A stretch of DNA of 64,000 nucleotides from CAZUGO01 sp964619935 (GCA_964619935.1 CAZUGO010000030.1:62001-126000); one strand, 5' to 3'. Counted from the stretch's first letter, positions 33,885-43,914 are shown. A program made the numbers and translations. Notes: generated by a model from the letters alone, not told the origin.

Positions 33885-35291
33885 ATGAGCCTGATCTTGT
33901 CAACAATCTGCGGGCTGGTCCTTGTGGTCGTCGGCCTGGTCGGCCGCCGTGAAGGGGCCGACCCGCATTGCCGGCTTTGCCGTTACAACCTCAGCGGGGC
34001 GCCATCGAGCGCTTGTCCGGAGTGCGGAGCATTCCTGGGTCCGTCCAGTGTGGTTCGCGGCCGGCACCGACCGCACACTGGATTCATCGTCGGTGGCACG
34101 GCGGTGCTGCTCGCAACGGCGGCAGGCAGTGTGGCCGGCATGGCCGGTCACCTCGGATTGATCAACTGGTACGCCCACCAGCCGTGTGCCTGGGTAGTGG
34201 ACTCGGCCGCCGCCGGCCATCCCAAAGCCCTCGCCGAACTGCGGCGGCGGGTGCAGGATCAGTTGCTCAGCGTTGCCGACACCCGCCGCCTGACCGGCCG
34301 GGCCCTGGATATCCAGCAACAGCGCTCGCCAGAGCGACCGCAGGCTTGGATCGACCTGCTCGACGACCTGGCCATTCGCGGCCAGCTCGACGATTCGGAA
34401 CTGCAACGCTTCTACGATCAAATGCTGGCGATCACGCTGGAGGCGCCGCCGTACGTCTATGGTGATGATGAGGTCCCGATCCGCTTCCGCGTGACCGTGC
34501 AGTCCCCCACCAACAGCGGGCACCGCTTTCAGGCCACGGTGGCGAGCCAACCGACCCTCAACGGGCAAGCGCTGACCCCGGCCACGGTGGCTGTGGGGTG
34601 GGGTACCCAGAAGCTTGAGCGCTCGGCGCTTGCCGGAACGACGGTGTATGCCAGCGATCCGGGCGGGGTTGACCGGTCATCGACAAGCGGATTCGGGTTG
34701 GCTGGTGCCGACCTGCCCTTGGGCCGACATCTCATCGGCCTGAGGATCGTCAAGACCATTGCACACTCGGCATCGCAGCAGGACTGGGAACAGGCCGTCG
34801 ATCTGGAGGTCGCGATCGAGAAGCTGCCACCAGACCCCCACCAGCAGGCGCTGACCGCCACGCTGCAACGCATCGTGCACATCGATCACATCTACGTCAA
34901 ACGCATCAATCCGCGCAGCGGACAACTGGTGATCGGCCTGCGACTGGACAGCCCCTTGCCGTGTGGGGTGCAGGCCCGCGTGGTGCCGGTGGTGAACGGC
35001 GTGGAGTATGGTGCCAGCCCGACGGGGGGTCACGCCCCGGTCAGTTCGTCCGGCAGTTGGGTGTCGGCCTCCAAGGGCAGCCTGACGTTGCCGGAAGTCA
35101 CCGTCGAGGCCATGGTCGGGAGCGAAGTGCAATCGGTCTACGTCATGCTGCGCTCGACCGCCACCGTGGATCACGGCCAGCCACTCCCGGATCGCTGGTA
35201 CGGCACCGTGATGCTCGGCCCGGCGACGGTATCCAGCGATGTCTTCTGGCGGCCGCAAAAGGTCCACGGGGCCATGGAGGGCGGGAATTGA
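33885..35291 (+). CDS. Large zinc-ribbon membrane protein, planctomycete-type
   Basis: The 468-residue protein has a first hydrophobic segment (about 3-20) and a zinc ribbon with C29-x2-C32 (CRLCRYNLSG) and C44-x2-C47 (CPECGAF). A second membrane helix follows (about 66-92, FIVGGTAVLLATAAGSVAGMAGH). The remaining ~370 residues are probably on the other side of the membrane and are rich in beta-strands (for example FRVTVQSPTNSGHRFQATV and GTTVYASDPGGVD), with no named domain. The RYNLSG...CPECG motif is a hallmark of planctomycete proteins. Role unknown. Confidence 0.7.
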   Translation: MSLILSTICGLVLVVVGLVGRREGADPHCRLCRYNLSGAPSSACPECGAFLGPSSVVRGRHRPHTGFIVGGTAVLLATAAGSVAGMAGHLGLINWYAHQPCAWVVDSAAAGHPKALAELRRRVQDQLLSVADTRRLTGRALDIQQQRSPERPQAWIDLLDDLAIRGQLDDSELQRFYDQMLAITLEAPPYVYGDDEVPIRFRVTVQSPTNSGHRFQATVASQPTLNGQALTPATVAVGWGTQKLERSALAGTTVYASDPGGVDRSSTSGFGLAGADLPLGRHLIGLRIVKTIAHSASQQDWEQAVDLEVAIEKLPPDPHQQALTATLQRIVHIDHIYVKRINPRSGQLVIGLRLDSPLPCGVQARVVPVVNGVEYGASPTGGHAPVSSSGSWVSASKGSLTLPEVTVEAMVGSEVQSVYVMLRSTATVDHGQPLPDRWYGTVMLGPATVSSDVFWRPQKVHGAMEGGN

Positions 35292-35429
35292 TCCGTCGGC
35301 AGTCGGCATCCCAGTTCAGCCAGGGCAGGGGTGGTCGCACTCCGGACCCCATGAGTCAGCAAGGCGTCCGCCGGCCCGGCCGTCACACGAGGGGTCGTCG
35401 GGCCGCAGGCTGGGGACCGGGGCGGGACA

Positions 35430-36236
35430 TCAACAGTAGGCGCGCTGGGCGTGCTCCGGTTGTGGCGGCAGGGGTCGGGCGGCTTTCTCACCCATCAGTC
35501 CGCGCAACTGCCGAATGATCGACGAGTGCATCTGGCTGACCCGGCTCTCGGAGAGATCCAGGGAGTGGCCGATTTCCTTCATGGTCATTTCTTCAAAGTA
35601 GTATAACACCACGATGAGTTGTTCGATGCGCGACAGATGGTGGATGACCTCACGCAGATCGCGCTTGATCTGCTCCTCTTCGGGGTCGATGCCTTCGCGG
35701 TCGTGGAGCACATCGATTTCGCGGACGTCGCGATTGGAATCGGTCTCATAGTATTTTCGCGACAGGCTGACCACGCTGACCGCACTGGCATCGCGAACCA
35801 GCTTCTCGTAGTCCGGCGTGCTCAAGCCCATCCGCCGGGCCAGTTCGTTGTCGGTCGGGGCGCGGCCCAATTCAGCCTCGAGCGATCGGGTGGCGGCCTC
35901 CAGCCGGCTGGCTCGATTGCGGACCAGCCGCGGGACCCAATCCAGGCTGCGCAGTTCGTCGAGGATGGCCCCGCGGACCCGTGGGGCGCAATAGGTCTCG
36001 AACTTGACGCCGCGCTGCGGATCGAACGAATTGATGGCGTCCATCAGACCGAAGATGCCGGATGACATCAGATCGGCGGCGTCGACTTCGTCGGGTAACT
36101 TGGCGCTGATGCGGTCGGCATTGAACTTGACGATGGGCAGGTACATGACCATGAGCTTGTTTCGCAGCTCAAGGGTCGGTGTGCGGACATAGGTCTTCCA
36201 GAGCTTGTCAACGTCTTCGGTGAAGACCAGCGCCAT
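35430..36236 (-). CDS. fliA: Flagellar sigma factor sigma-28
   Basis: The 268-residue protein has sigma-70 regions 2 (DLMSSGIFGLMDAINSFDPQ, FETYCAPRVRGAILDELR), 3 (LEAELGRAPTDNELARRMGL) and 4 (LPxx-type HTH: EEMTMKEIGHSLDLSESRVS), as in the FliA/WhiG group. It directs late flagellar genes such as flagellin and chemotaxis genes. It is the last gene of the flagellar cluster in the direction of transcription. No anti-sigma factor FlgM is seen in the window. Confidence 0.93.
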   Translation of the reverse strand: MALVFTEDVDKLWKTYVRTPTLELRNKLMVMYLPIVKFNADRISAKLPDEVDAADLMSSGIFGLMDAINSFDPQRGVKFETYCAPRVRGAILDELRSLDWVPRLVRNRASRLEAATRSLEAELGRAPTDNELARRMGLSTPDYEKLVRDASAVSVVSLSRKYYETDSNRDVREIDVLHDREGIDPEEEQIKRDLREVIHHLSRIEQLIVVLYYFEEMTMKEIGHSLDLSESRVSQMHSSIIRQLRGLMGEKAARPLPPQPEHAQRAYC

Positions 36237-36398
36237 GCGATCGCTCCTCCCTGAGGCTCACGTTTCCCGGCTCGTCCGCCGCGGCGTCCGAACACATCCG
36301 GTGAGATCAGCAGCGGCCGTAGCGGCCGCCCGTGTGAAAGTTATGCACGACCGTCATGGTCGCCGGCGAGGGCGAAGGGCGCTGTGCGAGGCCCGGGG

Positions 36399-36692
36399 TC
36401 AGTTCTGTATCGGTCGGGGTTTTGGCGATGTGGAGTTATTTTCAGCATCGGAATCGGCGGGCGCGTCGGCGTCTTCCAGAGGTCCGAGAATCTCCCGGTA
36501 CTGGGTGGCTTGGTGCTCGTGGACCACATAATGGGCAGCCCAACCCACGCCGAGGCCCATCCCGCTGAACAGCACCATGGCCCACAGCGCGCGCGAGAGA
36601 ATGAAGTCGAAGCTGTTCTCGTTCAGCAGGCCGCCGACAATGGTGACCACAAAAGCGAGCAGTCCCATAATGGCCATGGTCCGCGCTATCAT
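36399..36692 (-). CDS. Small membrane protein in the flagellar cluster
   Basis: The 97-residue protein starts MIARTMAIMGLLAFVVTIVG and has two hydrophobic segments (about 6-26 and 36-58), then an acidic soluble tail. It starts 10 bases after the flhG stop, so it is in the operon. I recognise no family. Candidates are a stator- or regulator-associated membrane factor, but the sequence gives no direct evidence. Confidence 0.6.
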   Translation of the reverse strand: MIARTMAIMGLLAFVVTIVGGLLNENSFDFILSRALWAMVLFSGMGLGVGWAAHYVVHEHQATQYREILGPLEDADAPADSDAENNSTSPKPRPIQN

Positions 36693-36701
36693 GGATGGAC
36701 C

Positions 36702-37586
36702 TCACCCACCTGGCACCTGTTGGAACAGGTGGGCAACGCGGGCGAAAAACCCGCGGGGGGTTTCTGTAACGGTTTTGCCGCGGGCATAGCGCTCGGCCAA
36801 TGCCTGAATGCCGGCGCTGGCGTTGCTCCGCGGCGATTGGAGGACGAACGGCCGGCGGGCACGGACTGCCGCGGGCACGGCCGGGTCCTCGAGCACGTAA
36901 CCGGCCGATAACACCGCCAGCCCCAGGAACCGGCCGGCCACCGACGCCAGACGCTCGTAGGTCAGGCGGGCCTCGCGGGCGCTGTCCGCCTGATTGACCA
37001 GGACTTCAATCTCGGTGGCCTGGTGCTGGCGATAGAGCATCTTGACGGCGGCATAGGCATCGGTCAGTGCGGTCGGCTCGGGGGTGGTCACTACCAGCAC
37101 GATGTCGGCCGCGGCGGCAAAGGCCAGCACATTGCTGCCCACGCCCGCGCCCAGGTCCATGATCAAGAACCGCGACCGCCGCTCCAAGGCCTGGAACTGG
37201 CGCAACAATGATTCCCGTTCGGCCGGTTGCAGGTTGGCCAGCCGCTCCAGACCGGAGGCCCCCGGCACCAGCTGCATGCCGCAGGGTCCTGCCACCAGGA
37301 TCTCCGCCAGGTCGTGGGTTCCGCTCAGCAGATGCGACAGGTTGCGCCGCGGTTGCACATTGAGCATCAGGTCGGCGTTGGCCAGCCCCAGATCGAGATC
37401 CAGCAGGGTGACCCCCAGTCCGCGGGCCGCCAAGGCCACCGCCAGATTGACCGCCACGCTGGTCTTGCCCACACCGCCCTTGCCGCTGGTCACGGCAATG
37501 GCGGTCGCCGAATGGTGGCGCCCCGCGGCCAGTTGCCTCAAGGCATCGGCCTGGTCCTGACCCGACGGCTGCTGTTCTGCGATCAT
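36702..37586 (-). CDS. flhG: MinD-like ATPase controlling flagellar number
   Basis: The 294-residue protein has a deviant Walker A motif GKGGVGKT (35-42), LLDLDLGLANADLML (Walker A') and LIMDLGAGVG (Walker B), as in FlhG/FleN/YlxH. The N-terminal DQADALRQL (11-19) matches the DQAxxLR activation helix that stimulates FlhF GTPase. It follows flhF by 20 bases, the usual arrangement. It sets flagellar number and placement together with FlhF. Confidence 0.93.
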   Translation of the reverse strand: MIAEQQPSGQDQADALRQLAAGRHHSATAIAVTSGKGGVGKTSVAVNLAVALAARGLGVTLLDLDLGLANADLMLNVQPRRNLSHLLSGTHDLAEILVAGPCGMQLVPGASGLERLANLQPAERESLLRQFQALERRSRFLIMDLGAGVGSNVLAFAAAADIVLVVTTPEPTALTDAYAAVKMLYRQHQATEIEVLVNQADSAREARLTYERLASVAGRFLGLAVLSAGYVLEDPAVPAAVRARRPFVLQSPRSNASAGIQALAERYARGKTVTETPRGFFARVAHLFQQVPGG

Positions 37587-37606
37587 GCGCTGCTCCGCCG
37601 GCAGGG

Positions 37607-38764
37607 CTAGTTGGCTGCCGGGTCCGGTCCGTTCAAGATCATCTGGGCCAGGCGGCGGCCGTCACCGACTTCGATGTCATCGGGCACATCCTGGCCGGTG
37701 GTGATGTACGACAATTTCGCATCGAGCTTCTGCATGACCGACAGCAAGGTCCCGACACCGACCGCTTCGTCCAACTTGGTGAAGATGACCCGATTCGTGC
37801 CGACCGCCGCGAACTTGTCGATGGTCCTGGACATCACCGCCCGGCTGCAGCTCGCCGAGAGCACCAGATGGGTCTCGTGGGGACCGGCGGCCTTGAGAAA
37901 CTGCTGCAGGTCGTCCAGCTTGGGCGCGTCGAACTGGCTGCGACCGGCGGTGTCGATGAACACCACATCACAGGCGCTCAGCCGCTCCAGGGCCTGCCGC
38001 AGCTCGGGCGGGGTCAAGACCACCTCCAGCGGGACCTGGATGATCCGGGCATAGGTCCGGAGTTGATCGACGGCCGCGATGCGATAGGTGTCGATCGTGA
38101 TCAAGCCGACCTTCCTGCGCTCGCGCAGCCGGAAGTGGGCAGCCAACTTGGCCACCGTGGTGGTCTTGCCGACGCCGGTCGGACCGACCAGCGCCACCAC
38201 CCGACAGCCGGCACCGGCGGTGACCTGCACCGGGCAGGCGGGCGCCACCAGCCGGGCGATCTGCTGGGTGAGCAACTCCCGGACGGTGTCTGCTTCCAGG
38301 GCCTGAGGCTCCTTCCTGCAGGAGGTCAGTTGCTGGATCAGCTCGCCGGCCAGTTCCTCGGCCACCTCGTTCTGGATCAGGGTGATGTAGGACTGGCGCA
38401 ACTCGGCCGGCAGGCCCTGGAGCTGCTCGCGACGGCTGTGGCGAATCAGATCGTGGACCAGCGACTTGATGTCCTGCAATTCGCGACGGACGGCGTCGGT
38501 GACCGGCGGCGGCGGTGGCGCAACGGAAGCGGTCATGGCAACTCCTTTGGCGAGGCCGGCCGGGGCGGCGTTCCCGGCGGCCGGCGGCGACGACTTGGGA
38601 TCCCGACCGGCGGTAATTTCAACGATGGTCTGCGAACCCACGCCCATGAATCCACCGTGTTTGAGGGTGCGGGTGTTCATGATCACGGCGCTGCGCCCGA
38701 GGTCGCGTTTGACCTTGGACAAGGCGGCGGCCATGGACTCGGCCCGATACGTTTTAAGCATCAT
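37607..38764 (-). CDS. flhF: SRP-type GTPase FlhF
   Basis: The 385-residue protein has the FlhF N-terminus (MMLKTYRAESMAAALSKVKR), a variable Pro-rich linker (about 81-90) and an SRP GTPase G domain. The GTPase motifs are G1 GPTGVGKT (194-201), DTYRIAAVDQL (225-235), G3 DTAGRSQ (271-277) and G4 TKLDE (329-333). It recruits the first flagellar components to the pole. The start overlaps the flhA stop by 11 bases. Confidence 0.95.
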   Translation of the reverse strand: MMLKTYRAESMAAALSKVKRDLGRSAVIMNTRTLKHGGFMGVGSQTIVEITAGRDPKSSPPAAGNAAPAGLAKGVAMTASVAPPPPPVTDAVRRELQDIKSLVHDLIRHSRREQLQGLPAELRQSYITLIQNEVAEELAGELIQQLTSCRKEPQALEADTVRELLTQQIARLVAPACPVQVTAGAGCRVVALVGPTGVGKTTTVAKLAAHFRLRERRKVGLITIDTYRIAAVDQLRTYARIIQVPLEVVLTPPELRQALERLSACDVVFIDTAGRSQFDAPKLDDLQQFLKAAGPHETHLVLSASCSRAVMSRTIDKFAAVGTNRVIFTKLDEAVGVGTLLSVMQKLDAKLSYITTGQDVPDDIEVGDGRRLAQMILNGPDPAAN

Positions 38765-40862
38765 CGTTCAGTACCACCATTCCTCGCGACTCGATTTGAA
38801 TGCCTCGAACGATTTCATTGAACGCCAGCACCGGCACTTGCGGCAGGGCGTTTTCGATCAGCCGCCGCATCCAGGCCCGGATCTGCGGTGAACACAGGAT
38901 CGCCGGAGTCTGGCCCTGGGCCGAGCGGCCGGCCTTCTCGACCTCGCGACGGGCCGCCTCGACGATGCGGTTCTGGGTTTCGGGTGACAAGGTCAGGAAG
39001 GTGCCCCGCTCACTGCGCTCCAGATGGCTGTGGATCAGGTCTTCCAACCGCGGATCCAGGGTCACGCACATGATGCGATTGTTGGCACTGCGATAGAGCT
39101 GACAGATCTGGCGGCCCAGGGCATGGCGGGCGTATTCGGTCAGGACCTCGGGGTCCTTGGTGCGCGCCGCCCAATCGCCCAACGTTTCCAGAATGACCTC
39201 CAGGTCACGGATGGGCACGCGCTCGCGGAGCAGGGTCTGCAGGACCTTCTGGACCTCGCCGATCTTGAGCACCGTGGGAATGACCTCCTCGATGAGCTTC
39301 GGGGAGCGCTCCCGCAGGTTGTCGATCAGCCGGCCGACGGCTTCCCGGGTCAACAGCTCGTCGGCGTGCTGCTTGATGACCTCGGTGAGGTGGGTGGCCA
39401 GCACGCTGGAGGCTTCGACCACGGTGTAGTTGCGGTGCTCGGCCAACGGTTTCTGATCGGCGGTGATCCACAGCGCCGGCAGCCCGAAGGCCGGTTCACG
39501 GGTATCCATGCCGCTGATCTTCTCGGCGACCAGCCCGGAGTCGATGGCCAGCAGGTGGCCCGGCAGGGTCTCGCCGCTGGCGATCCGCACGCCGCGCAGC
39601 TTGATGTCGTACTGGTTGGGCTCCAGTTGAATGTTGTCTCGAATCCGGATCGGCGGCACCACGATGCCCAACTCACCGGCCTGCTGCTTGCGGATGTTGC
39701 TGATGCGATCCAGTAGATCACCGCCCTGCTTGCGGTCGACCAGCTTGATCAGCCCGTAGCCGACCTCCAACTCCATGGGGTCGATGTTCAGCAGGGTCTC
39801 GACCTTCTCGGGCGGTCTGGGCTCGGCGCGGGTCTGCGCCTTGCGGGCCTGCTCGCGGCGGACCCGACCCTGCCGCAAGAAGAAGGCCATTCCGCCGAGG
39901 CCGACGGCCATCACACCCAGCGGGATGGTGGGCAACGGCGTGAGCATCAGCGAGCCCAGAAACAGCGCCGTGAGCCCCAGGGCCACCGGCCGGGCCAAGA
40001 CCTGGGTCAGCAACTCCTCACCGAAGTTGGTCGTGGAAACGCTGCGGCTGACGATCATGGCCGCGGACAGCGAGATGATGAACGCCGGGATCTGCGACAC
40101 CAGGCCGTCGCCGATGGTCAAGGTAGTGAAGATCTCCAGGGTCTCGCTGAGGCCATACGGCGGTTCCAACTCCACCATTCCGACGTACAATCCGCCCATG
40201 ATGTTGATCAGGGTGATGATCACGCCGGCGACGGCGTCGCCGCGCACGAACTTGCTGGCACCATCCATGGCCCCATAGAAATCTGCTTCGCGGGTGATCT
40301 CGCGACGGCGGTGCTTGGCTTCCTCCTCGGTGATGGTCCCGGCGTTGAGATCGGCGTCGATGGCCATCTGCTTGCCGGGCATGCCGTCCAGGGTGAAACG
40401 GGCGGCGACCTCGGCGATGCGCGTGGCACCCTTGGTGATGACCACGAACTGGATGACCACAATAATCACAAAGATGATGGCCCCGATGGCCAGTGAACCG
40501 CTGGCCACGAAACCGCCGAACGCCTGGATGACCTGGCCGGCGGCGCCGGTACCCTCCTGGGCGTTGGTCAGAATCAGGCGGGTGGTGGCCGTGTTCAGCA
40601 CCAGGCGGAACAAGGCCGTACCCAGCAGCAGCGACGGAAACACGGACATCTCCAGCGGGCTGGCGACATACATCACGGTCAGCAGGATCAGGGCCGACCC
40701 GGCGATGTTGGACACCAACAGCACATCCATCAGCGCGGTGGGCAGTGGCACCAGCACCACGAAGATCAGGCTCAACGCCCCCATCGGCAGCAGCAGGTTG
40801 CGGTGCCGTTGGACGAATTCGAGCAGGGGCAATGGCAATGTCAGCGCCGGGTTGCCGGCCAT
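38754..40862 (-). CDS. flhA: Flagellar export gate protein FlhA
   Basis: The 702-residue protein has about eight N-terminal membrane helices (to about 320), the FHIPEP signature region (DFYGAMDGASKFVRGDA), and a large cytoplasmic domain (about 350-700) that docks export chaperones. Length and order of motifs are normal for FlhA. It forms the nonameric export gate in the MS ring. It lies downstream of flhB with 9 bases between. Confidence 0.97.
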   Translation of the reverse strand: MAGNPALTLPLPLLEFVQRHRNLLLPMGALSLIFVVLVPLPTALMDVLLVSNIAGSALILLTVMYVASPLEMSVFPSLLLGTALFRLVLNTATTRLILTNAQEGTGAAGQVIQAFGGFVASGSLAIGAIIFVIIVVIQFVVITKGATRIAEVAARFTLDGMPGKQMAIDADLNAGTITEEEAKHRRREITREADFYGAMDGASKFVRGDAVAGVIITLINIMGGLYVGMVELEPPYGLSETLEIFTTLTIGDGLVSQIPAFIISLSAAMIVSRSVSTTNFGEELLTQVLARPVALGLTALFLGSLMLTPLPTIPLGVMAVGLGGMAFFLRQGRVRREQARKAQTRAEPRPPEKVETLLNIDPMELEVGYGLIKLVDRKQGGDLLDRISNIRKQQAGELGIVVPPIRIRDNIQLEPNQYDIKLRGVRIASGETLPGHLLAIDSGLVAEKISGMDTREPAFGLPALWITADQKPLAEHRNYTVVEASSVLATHLTEVIKQHADELLTREAVGRLIDNLRERSPKLIEEVIPTVLKIGEVQKVLQTLLRERVPIRDLEVILETLGDWAARTKDPEVLTEYARHALGRQICQLYRSANNRIMCVTLDPRLEDLIHSHLERSERGTFLTLSPETQNRIVEAARREVEKAGRSAQGQTPAILCSPQIRAWMRRLIENALPQVPVLAFNEIVRGIQIESRGMVVLNDDA

Positions 40863-40871
40863 CGACCACTC

Positions 40872-41951
40872 CTATGGCGTTGGGACCGCGGCGGATCGCT
40901 GCCCGGACAACTGGTAGATATAGGCCAGCACTTCGGCGACGGCCTGGTACAGATGGGGCGGAATCTCGCCGCCGACCTCCACCAACTTGAACAGGGCCCG
41001 GGCCAGCGGCTGGCGCTCGACCACGGGGATGCCGGCCGCCAGTGCAACTTCGCGGATTCGCTGGGCGACGTAGCCTTCGCCCTTGGCGACCACCCGCGGG
41101 GCGGACATGGTTGCGGCGTCGTACTTCAAGGCCACAGCGACGTGCGTGGGGTTGGTGACCACGACATCGGCCTTGGGCACGTCGCGGCGGAGGCGTTGCA
41201 GGGCCAACTGCATCTGCACCTCGCGGCGGCGCCGCTTCATCAGCGGATCTCCTTCCATGCGGCGCATCTCCTCTTTGACCTCGTGTTTGGACATCCGCAG
41301 GCTGCGCTCGTGCTTGAAGCGCTGGTAGAACCAGTCGATGATGCCCAGCAGCAGCAGCACCACGCCGACCCGCAGCCCCAGGCTGAACAGCAGCCCGATG
41401 GCCATTTGCACCATCTCGCTGAAATGCATCCCGGCGGCGAACAGGATGCGGTCCAATTGATCCAGCGCTGCGTAGTACACCACGCCCCCGACCACGGTGA
41501 GCTTGGCCAGGTTGATCAGCAGGCTTATCAGTGACTGCATCGAGAACAGTTTCTTCAATCCGGAAATGGGGTTCAGGCGGTCCAGGCTCCAGCGCAGCGG
41601 CTCGGTGGTGAACAACAGCCCGGTCTGCAACACGCTGACCACCACGGCAATCGCGAAGAAGGTCAAGAGCATCGGTACCATCAACGAGAACAGCTCTTCT
41701 GCCGACTGTCGCCCGAGCGCGACCATTTCGGTCGGGGTCCACGCCGGCGAATCGCCGCAACCCAGCAGAAACTGGGTCAGGCGACCCAAGCGCGTCAACA
41801 GGCCACCGCCGAACCCCTCCAGAATGAGCAGCCCGGCGAGCAACAGCACGGCCGCCGAGAGGTCCTGGCTCTTGGCGATCTGCCCGCGCGACCGGGCCTC
41901 CTGGCGGCGGCGGGCGGTGGGCTGTTCGGTCTTGTCGCCTTCGTCAGGCAT
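40872..41951 (-). CDS. flhB: Export specificity switch protein FlhB
   Basis: The 359-residue protein has the start DKTEQPTARRRQEARSRGQI, four membrane helices, and the autocleavage motif NPTH (267-270) in the cytoplasmic domain. Cleavage between Asn and Pro, known for FlhB/YscU, switches export from rod/hook to filament proteins. Normal length. Confidence 0.97.
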   Translation of the reverse strand: MPDEGDKTEQPTARRRQEARSRGQIAKSQDLSAAVLLLAGLLILEGFGGGLLTRLGRLTQFLLGCGDSPAWTPTEMVALGRQSAEELFSLMVPMLLTFFAIAVVVSVLQTGLLFTTEPLRWSLDRLNPISGLKKLFSMQSLISLLINLAKLTVVGGVVYYAALDQLDRILFAAGMHFSEMVQMAIGLLFSLGLRVGVVLLLLGIIDWFYQRFKHERSLRMSKHEVKEEMRRMEGDPLMKRRRREVQMQLALQRLRRDVPKADVVVTNPTHVAVALKYDAATMSAPRVVAKGEGYVAQRIREVALAAGIPVVERQPLARALFKLVEVGGEIPPHLYQAVAEVLAYIYQLSGQRSAAVPTP

Positions 41952-41972
41952 GGTCGCGTTGCTCGACGATGA

Positions 41973-42752
41973 TTACGGTTCTGACAACACCCGGTGCAGT
42001 CCGGCGATGGTGTCCCAGATTTCGGGAAACAGCAGGTCGTTGAGATTAGTGACCTCGAAGCCACTCAAGAACATGCCGATGCACACGAAGATCGCAAACC
42101 CGACCGACAGGATGTGCAGTTGCGGCATGGTTCGTGACAGGAATCCCAGACCGGCCTTGGCCAGCAGCAAGGCGATGATCATTGGCCCGGCCAGCCGCAG
42201 GGTCAATTGCAGCGCCACCACCATGATCTCGACCATCAGATCCAACACGGCATGATTCATGCCAAAGGTCATCACTGGAATGGTGGCGAAGCTGTCCATC
42301 AGCACCTGCAAGATCGCCCGATGGCCGCCGACCACCAGGAATACGGTGGTGGCCGTAAAGAAATAGATCTGGCCGATGACCGAGGAACTCGTCTCGGTGC
42401 TGGGATCAAAGGCACTGGCCAGGGCCAGCCCGGCCTGCTGGCCGACGATCATGCCGGACATCTGGGTGGCCAACAGCACGGCGCTCATGGACACCCCGAT
42501 CAGCAGCCCGATCAGCAACTCGCCACCGATGCCGTTCACGGCTGCCGACAACGACAGGCTCGGCGGCAACGTTGGCATGACCATGGGGTAGAGCATGGTC
42601 GACAACACCAGCACGAGGGCGGCCTTGAGCTGGGCCGGAATGGCCGTGCTGCCGTACAACGGGGCGGTGATCATGAGCCCGGACATCCGGCCCAACACCA
42701 GAAAGAAGCTCGGCAGCACCCCGCTCAACTCAATCCACGATGACGGCAACAT
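41973..42752 (-). CDS. fliR: Export apparatus protein FliR
   Basis: The ATG at 42752 (MLPSSWIELSGVLPSFFLVL) is chosen: it lies just past the fliQ stop at 42766, whereas the longer frame would overlap fliQ. The 259-residue protein is almost wholly hydrophobic with about six helices and typical FliR segments (GRMSGLMITAPLYG, GLALASAFDPSTETSSSVIG). It is part of the FliPQR export core. Confidence 0.93.
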   Translation of the reverse strand: MLPSSWIELSGVLPSFFLVLGRMSGLMITAPLYGSTAIPAQLKAALVLVLSTMLYPMVMPTLPPSLSLSAAVNGIGGELLIGLLIGVSMSAVLLATQMSGMIVGQQAGLALASAFDPSTETSSSVIGQIYFFTATTVFLVVGGHRAILQVLMDSFATIPVMTFGMNHAVLDLMVEIMVVALQLTLRLAGPMIIALLLAKAGLGFLSRTMPQLHILSVGFAIFVCIGMFLSGFEVTNLNDLLFPEIWDTIAGLHRVLSEP

Positions 42753-42765
42753 GCGGCCGGCTTCC

Positions 42766-43026
42766 TTACCAAGGTGAATTCCCGAACATGTCGACGGCGT
42801 ACTCCAACATCCGGGTGGCAATCCACGGAATGAACAGGACCGCCGCGGCGACCATGGCCATGATCTTCGGTACAAAGGTCAGGGTTTGTTCGTGCAGTTG
42901 GGTCACGGCCTGGACCAGGGCGATGACCAAGCCGACCAGCAGCCCGATCAGCAGAATCGGGGCGGCGACGATGAACGCCAGCATGAAGGCCTCGCGGCCC
43001 AGGTCCAGGGCGTGCTCCAGGGTCAT
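42766..43026 (-). CDS. fliQ: Export apparatus protein FliQ
   Basis: The 86-residue protein has two membrane helices (about 12-38 and 52-72) and the FliQ pattern VIALVQAVTQLHEQTLTFVPK. It belongs to the FliPQR complex, 22 bases after fliP. Confidence 0.95.
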   Translation of the reverse strand: MTLEHALDLGREAFMLAFIVAAPILLIGLLVGLVIALVQAVTQLHEQTLTFVPKIMAMVAAAVLFIPWIATRMLEYAVDMFGNSPW

Positions 43027-43048
43027 GGGTTGGACTCCGCGGCCAGAT

Positions 43049-43849
43049 TCATGCGAAGCTCTCCAACAGCGTGCCGATGACCAGGTGCCAGCCGTCGGCC
43101 AGCACGAACAGCAGCAGTTTAAACGGCAGGGAGATCAAGACCGGGGGCAGCATCATCATGCCCATCGAGATCAGGATCGAGGCAATGACCATGTCGATGA
43201 CCAAAAACGGCAGGTAGACCCGAAACCCCATGATGAAGGCGGTCTTTAGCTCGCTGAGCAGGAACGCCGGAATCAAGACCCGGGTGGGGATGTCGTCGAC
43301 CTCGACCACATCGTTCGGCTCGACCGGCGCGCCCCGGTCGTATTCCAGAAACAGGTAGATCTCCTCTTCGTTCTGGGTGTGCTCGATCTGGCGAATCATG
43401 AAGTCGCGCAGGTGGGCCAGGCCGGCGTCCAGGGCCTGCTGCTGGGTCAGCTGGCTGCTGAGGTACGGATCCACGGCGTCCTTCTTGATGCCGGCCCAGG
43501 TCGGGGCCATCACCAGCATGGTCACGAACAGCGACAGGCCCATCAGGATTTGCCCGGGCGGTAACTGCGGCACGCCCAGGGCCTGGCGCATCAAGGCCAG
43601 TACAATCAGCACTCTCGAAAAGCTGGTGGTCAGGATGACGATCGACGGCACCAGGGTCAGCACCGTCATGATCACGAAGATCTGCATGGTGGCGCTGATG
43701 CCCTCGCCGTCGGTGGCCGCGGGCAGCAGCGCGCCGGCATCGGGTATCTGGAAGGGATTGTCGATCGGGATCTTGGTGCCGTCCCCGGCGGCGGCGGGTC
43801 GGGGCAGCGCCACCGCGCCGAGAATCACAATCACAGCCGGCCATCGCAT
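43049..43849 (-). CDS. fliP: Export apparatus protein FliP
   Basis: The 266-residue protein has a cleavable signal peptide (about 1-21, ending AAA), as FliP does, and the conserved blocks LVPSIVILTTSFSRVLIVL and GVPQLPPGQILMGLSLFVTM. Further typical blocks are PAFLLSELKTAFIMGFRVYL and ILISMGMMMLPPVLISLPFK. It forms the core of the export channel with FliQ and FliR. Confidence 0.97.
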   Translation of the reverse strand: MRWPAVIVILGAVALPRPAAAGDGTKIPIDNPFQIPDAGALLPAATDGEGISATMQIFVIMTVLTLVPSIVILTTSFSRVLIVLALMRQALGVPQLPPGQILMGLSLFVTMLVMAPTWAGIKKDAVDPYLSSQLTQQQALDAGLAHLRDFMIRQIEHTQNEEEIYLFLEYDRGAPVEPNDVVEVDDIPTRVLIPAFLLSELKTAFIMGFRVYLPFLVIDMVIASILISMGMMMLPPVLISLPFKLLLFVLADGWHLVIGTLLESFA

Positions 43850-43914
43850 GTTGAGCCTCCATGCTCCAAAACGCCGCGCCAGTCCTTGGCGCGCTCAGAC
43901 GGGTGTTCGTTGAC

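Noticed and set aside
40018..41760. 580-codon minus-strand frame overlapping flhA and flhB
   Set aside because: It is an out-of-frame reading of two clear flagellar genes.
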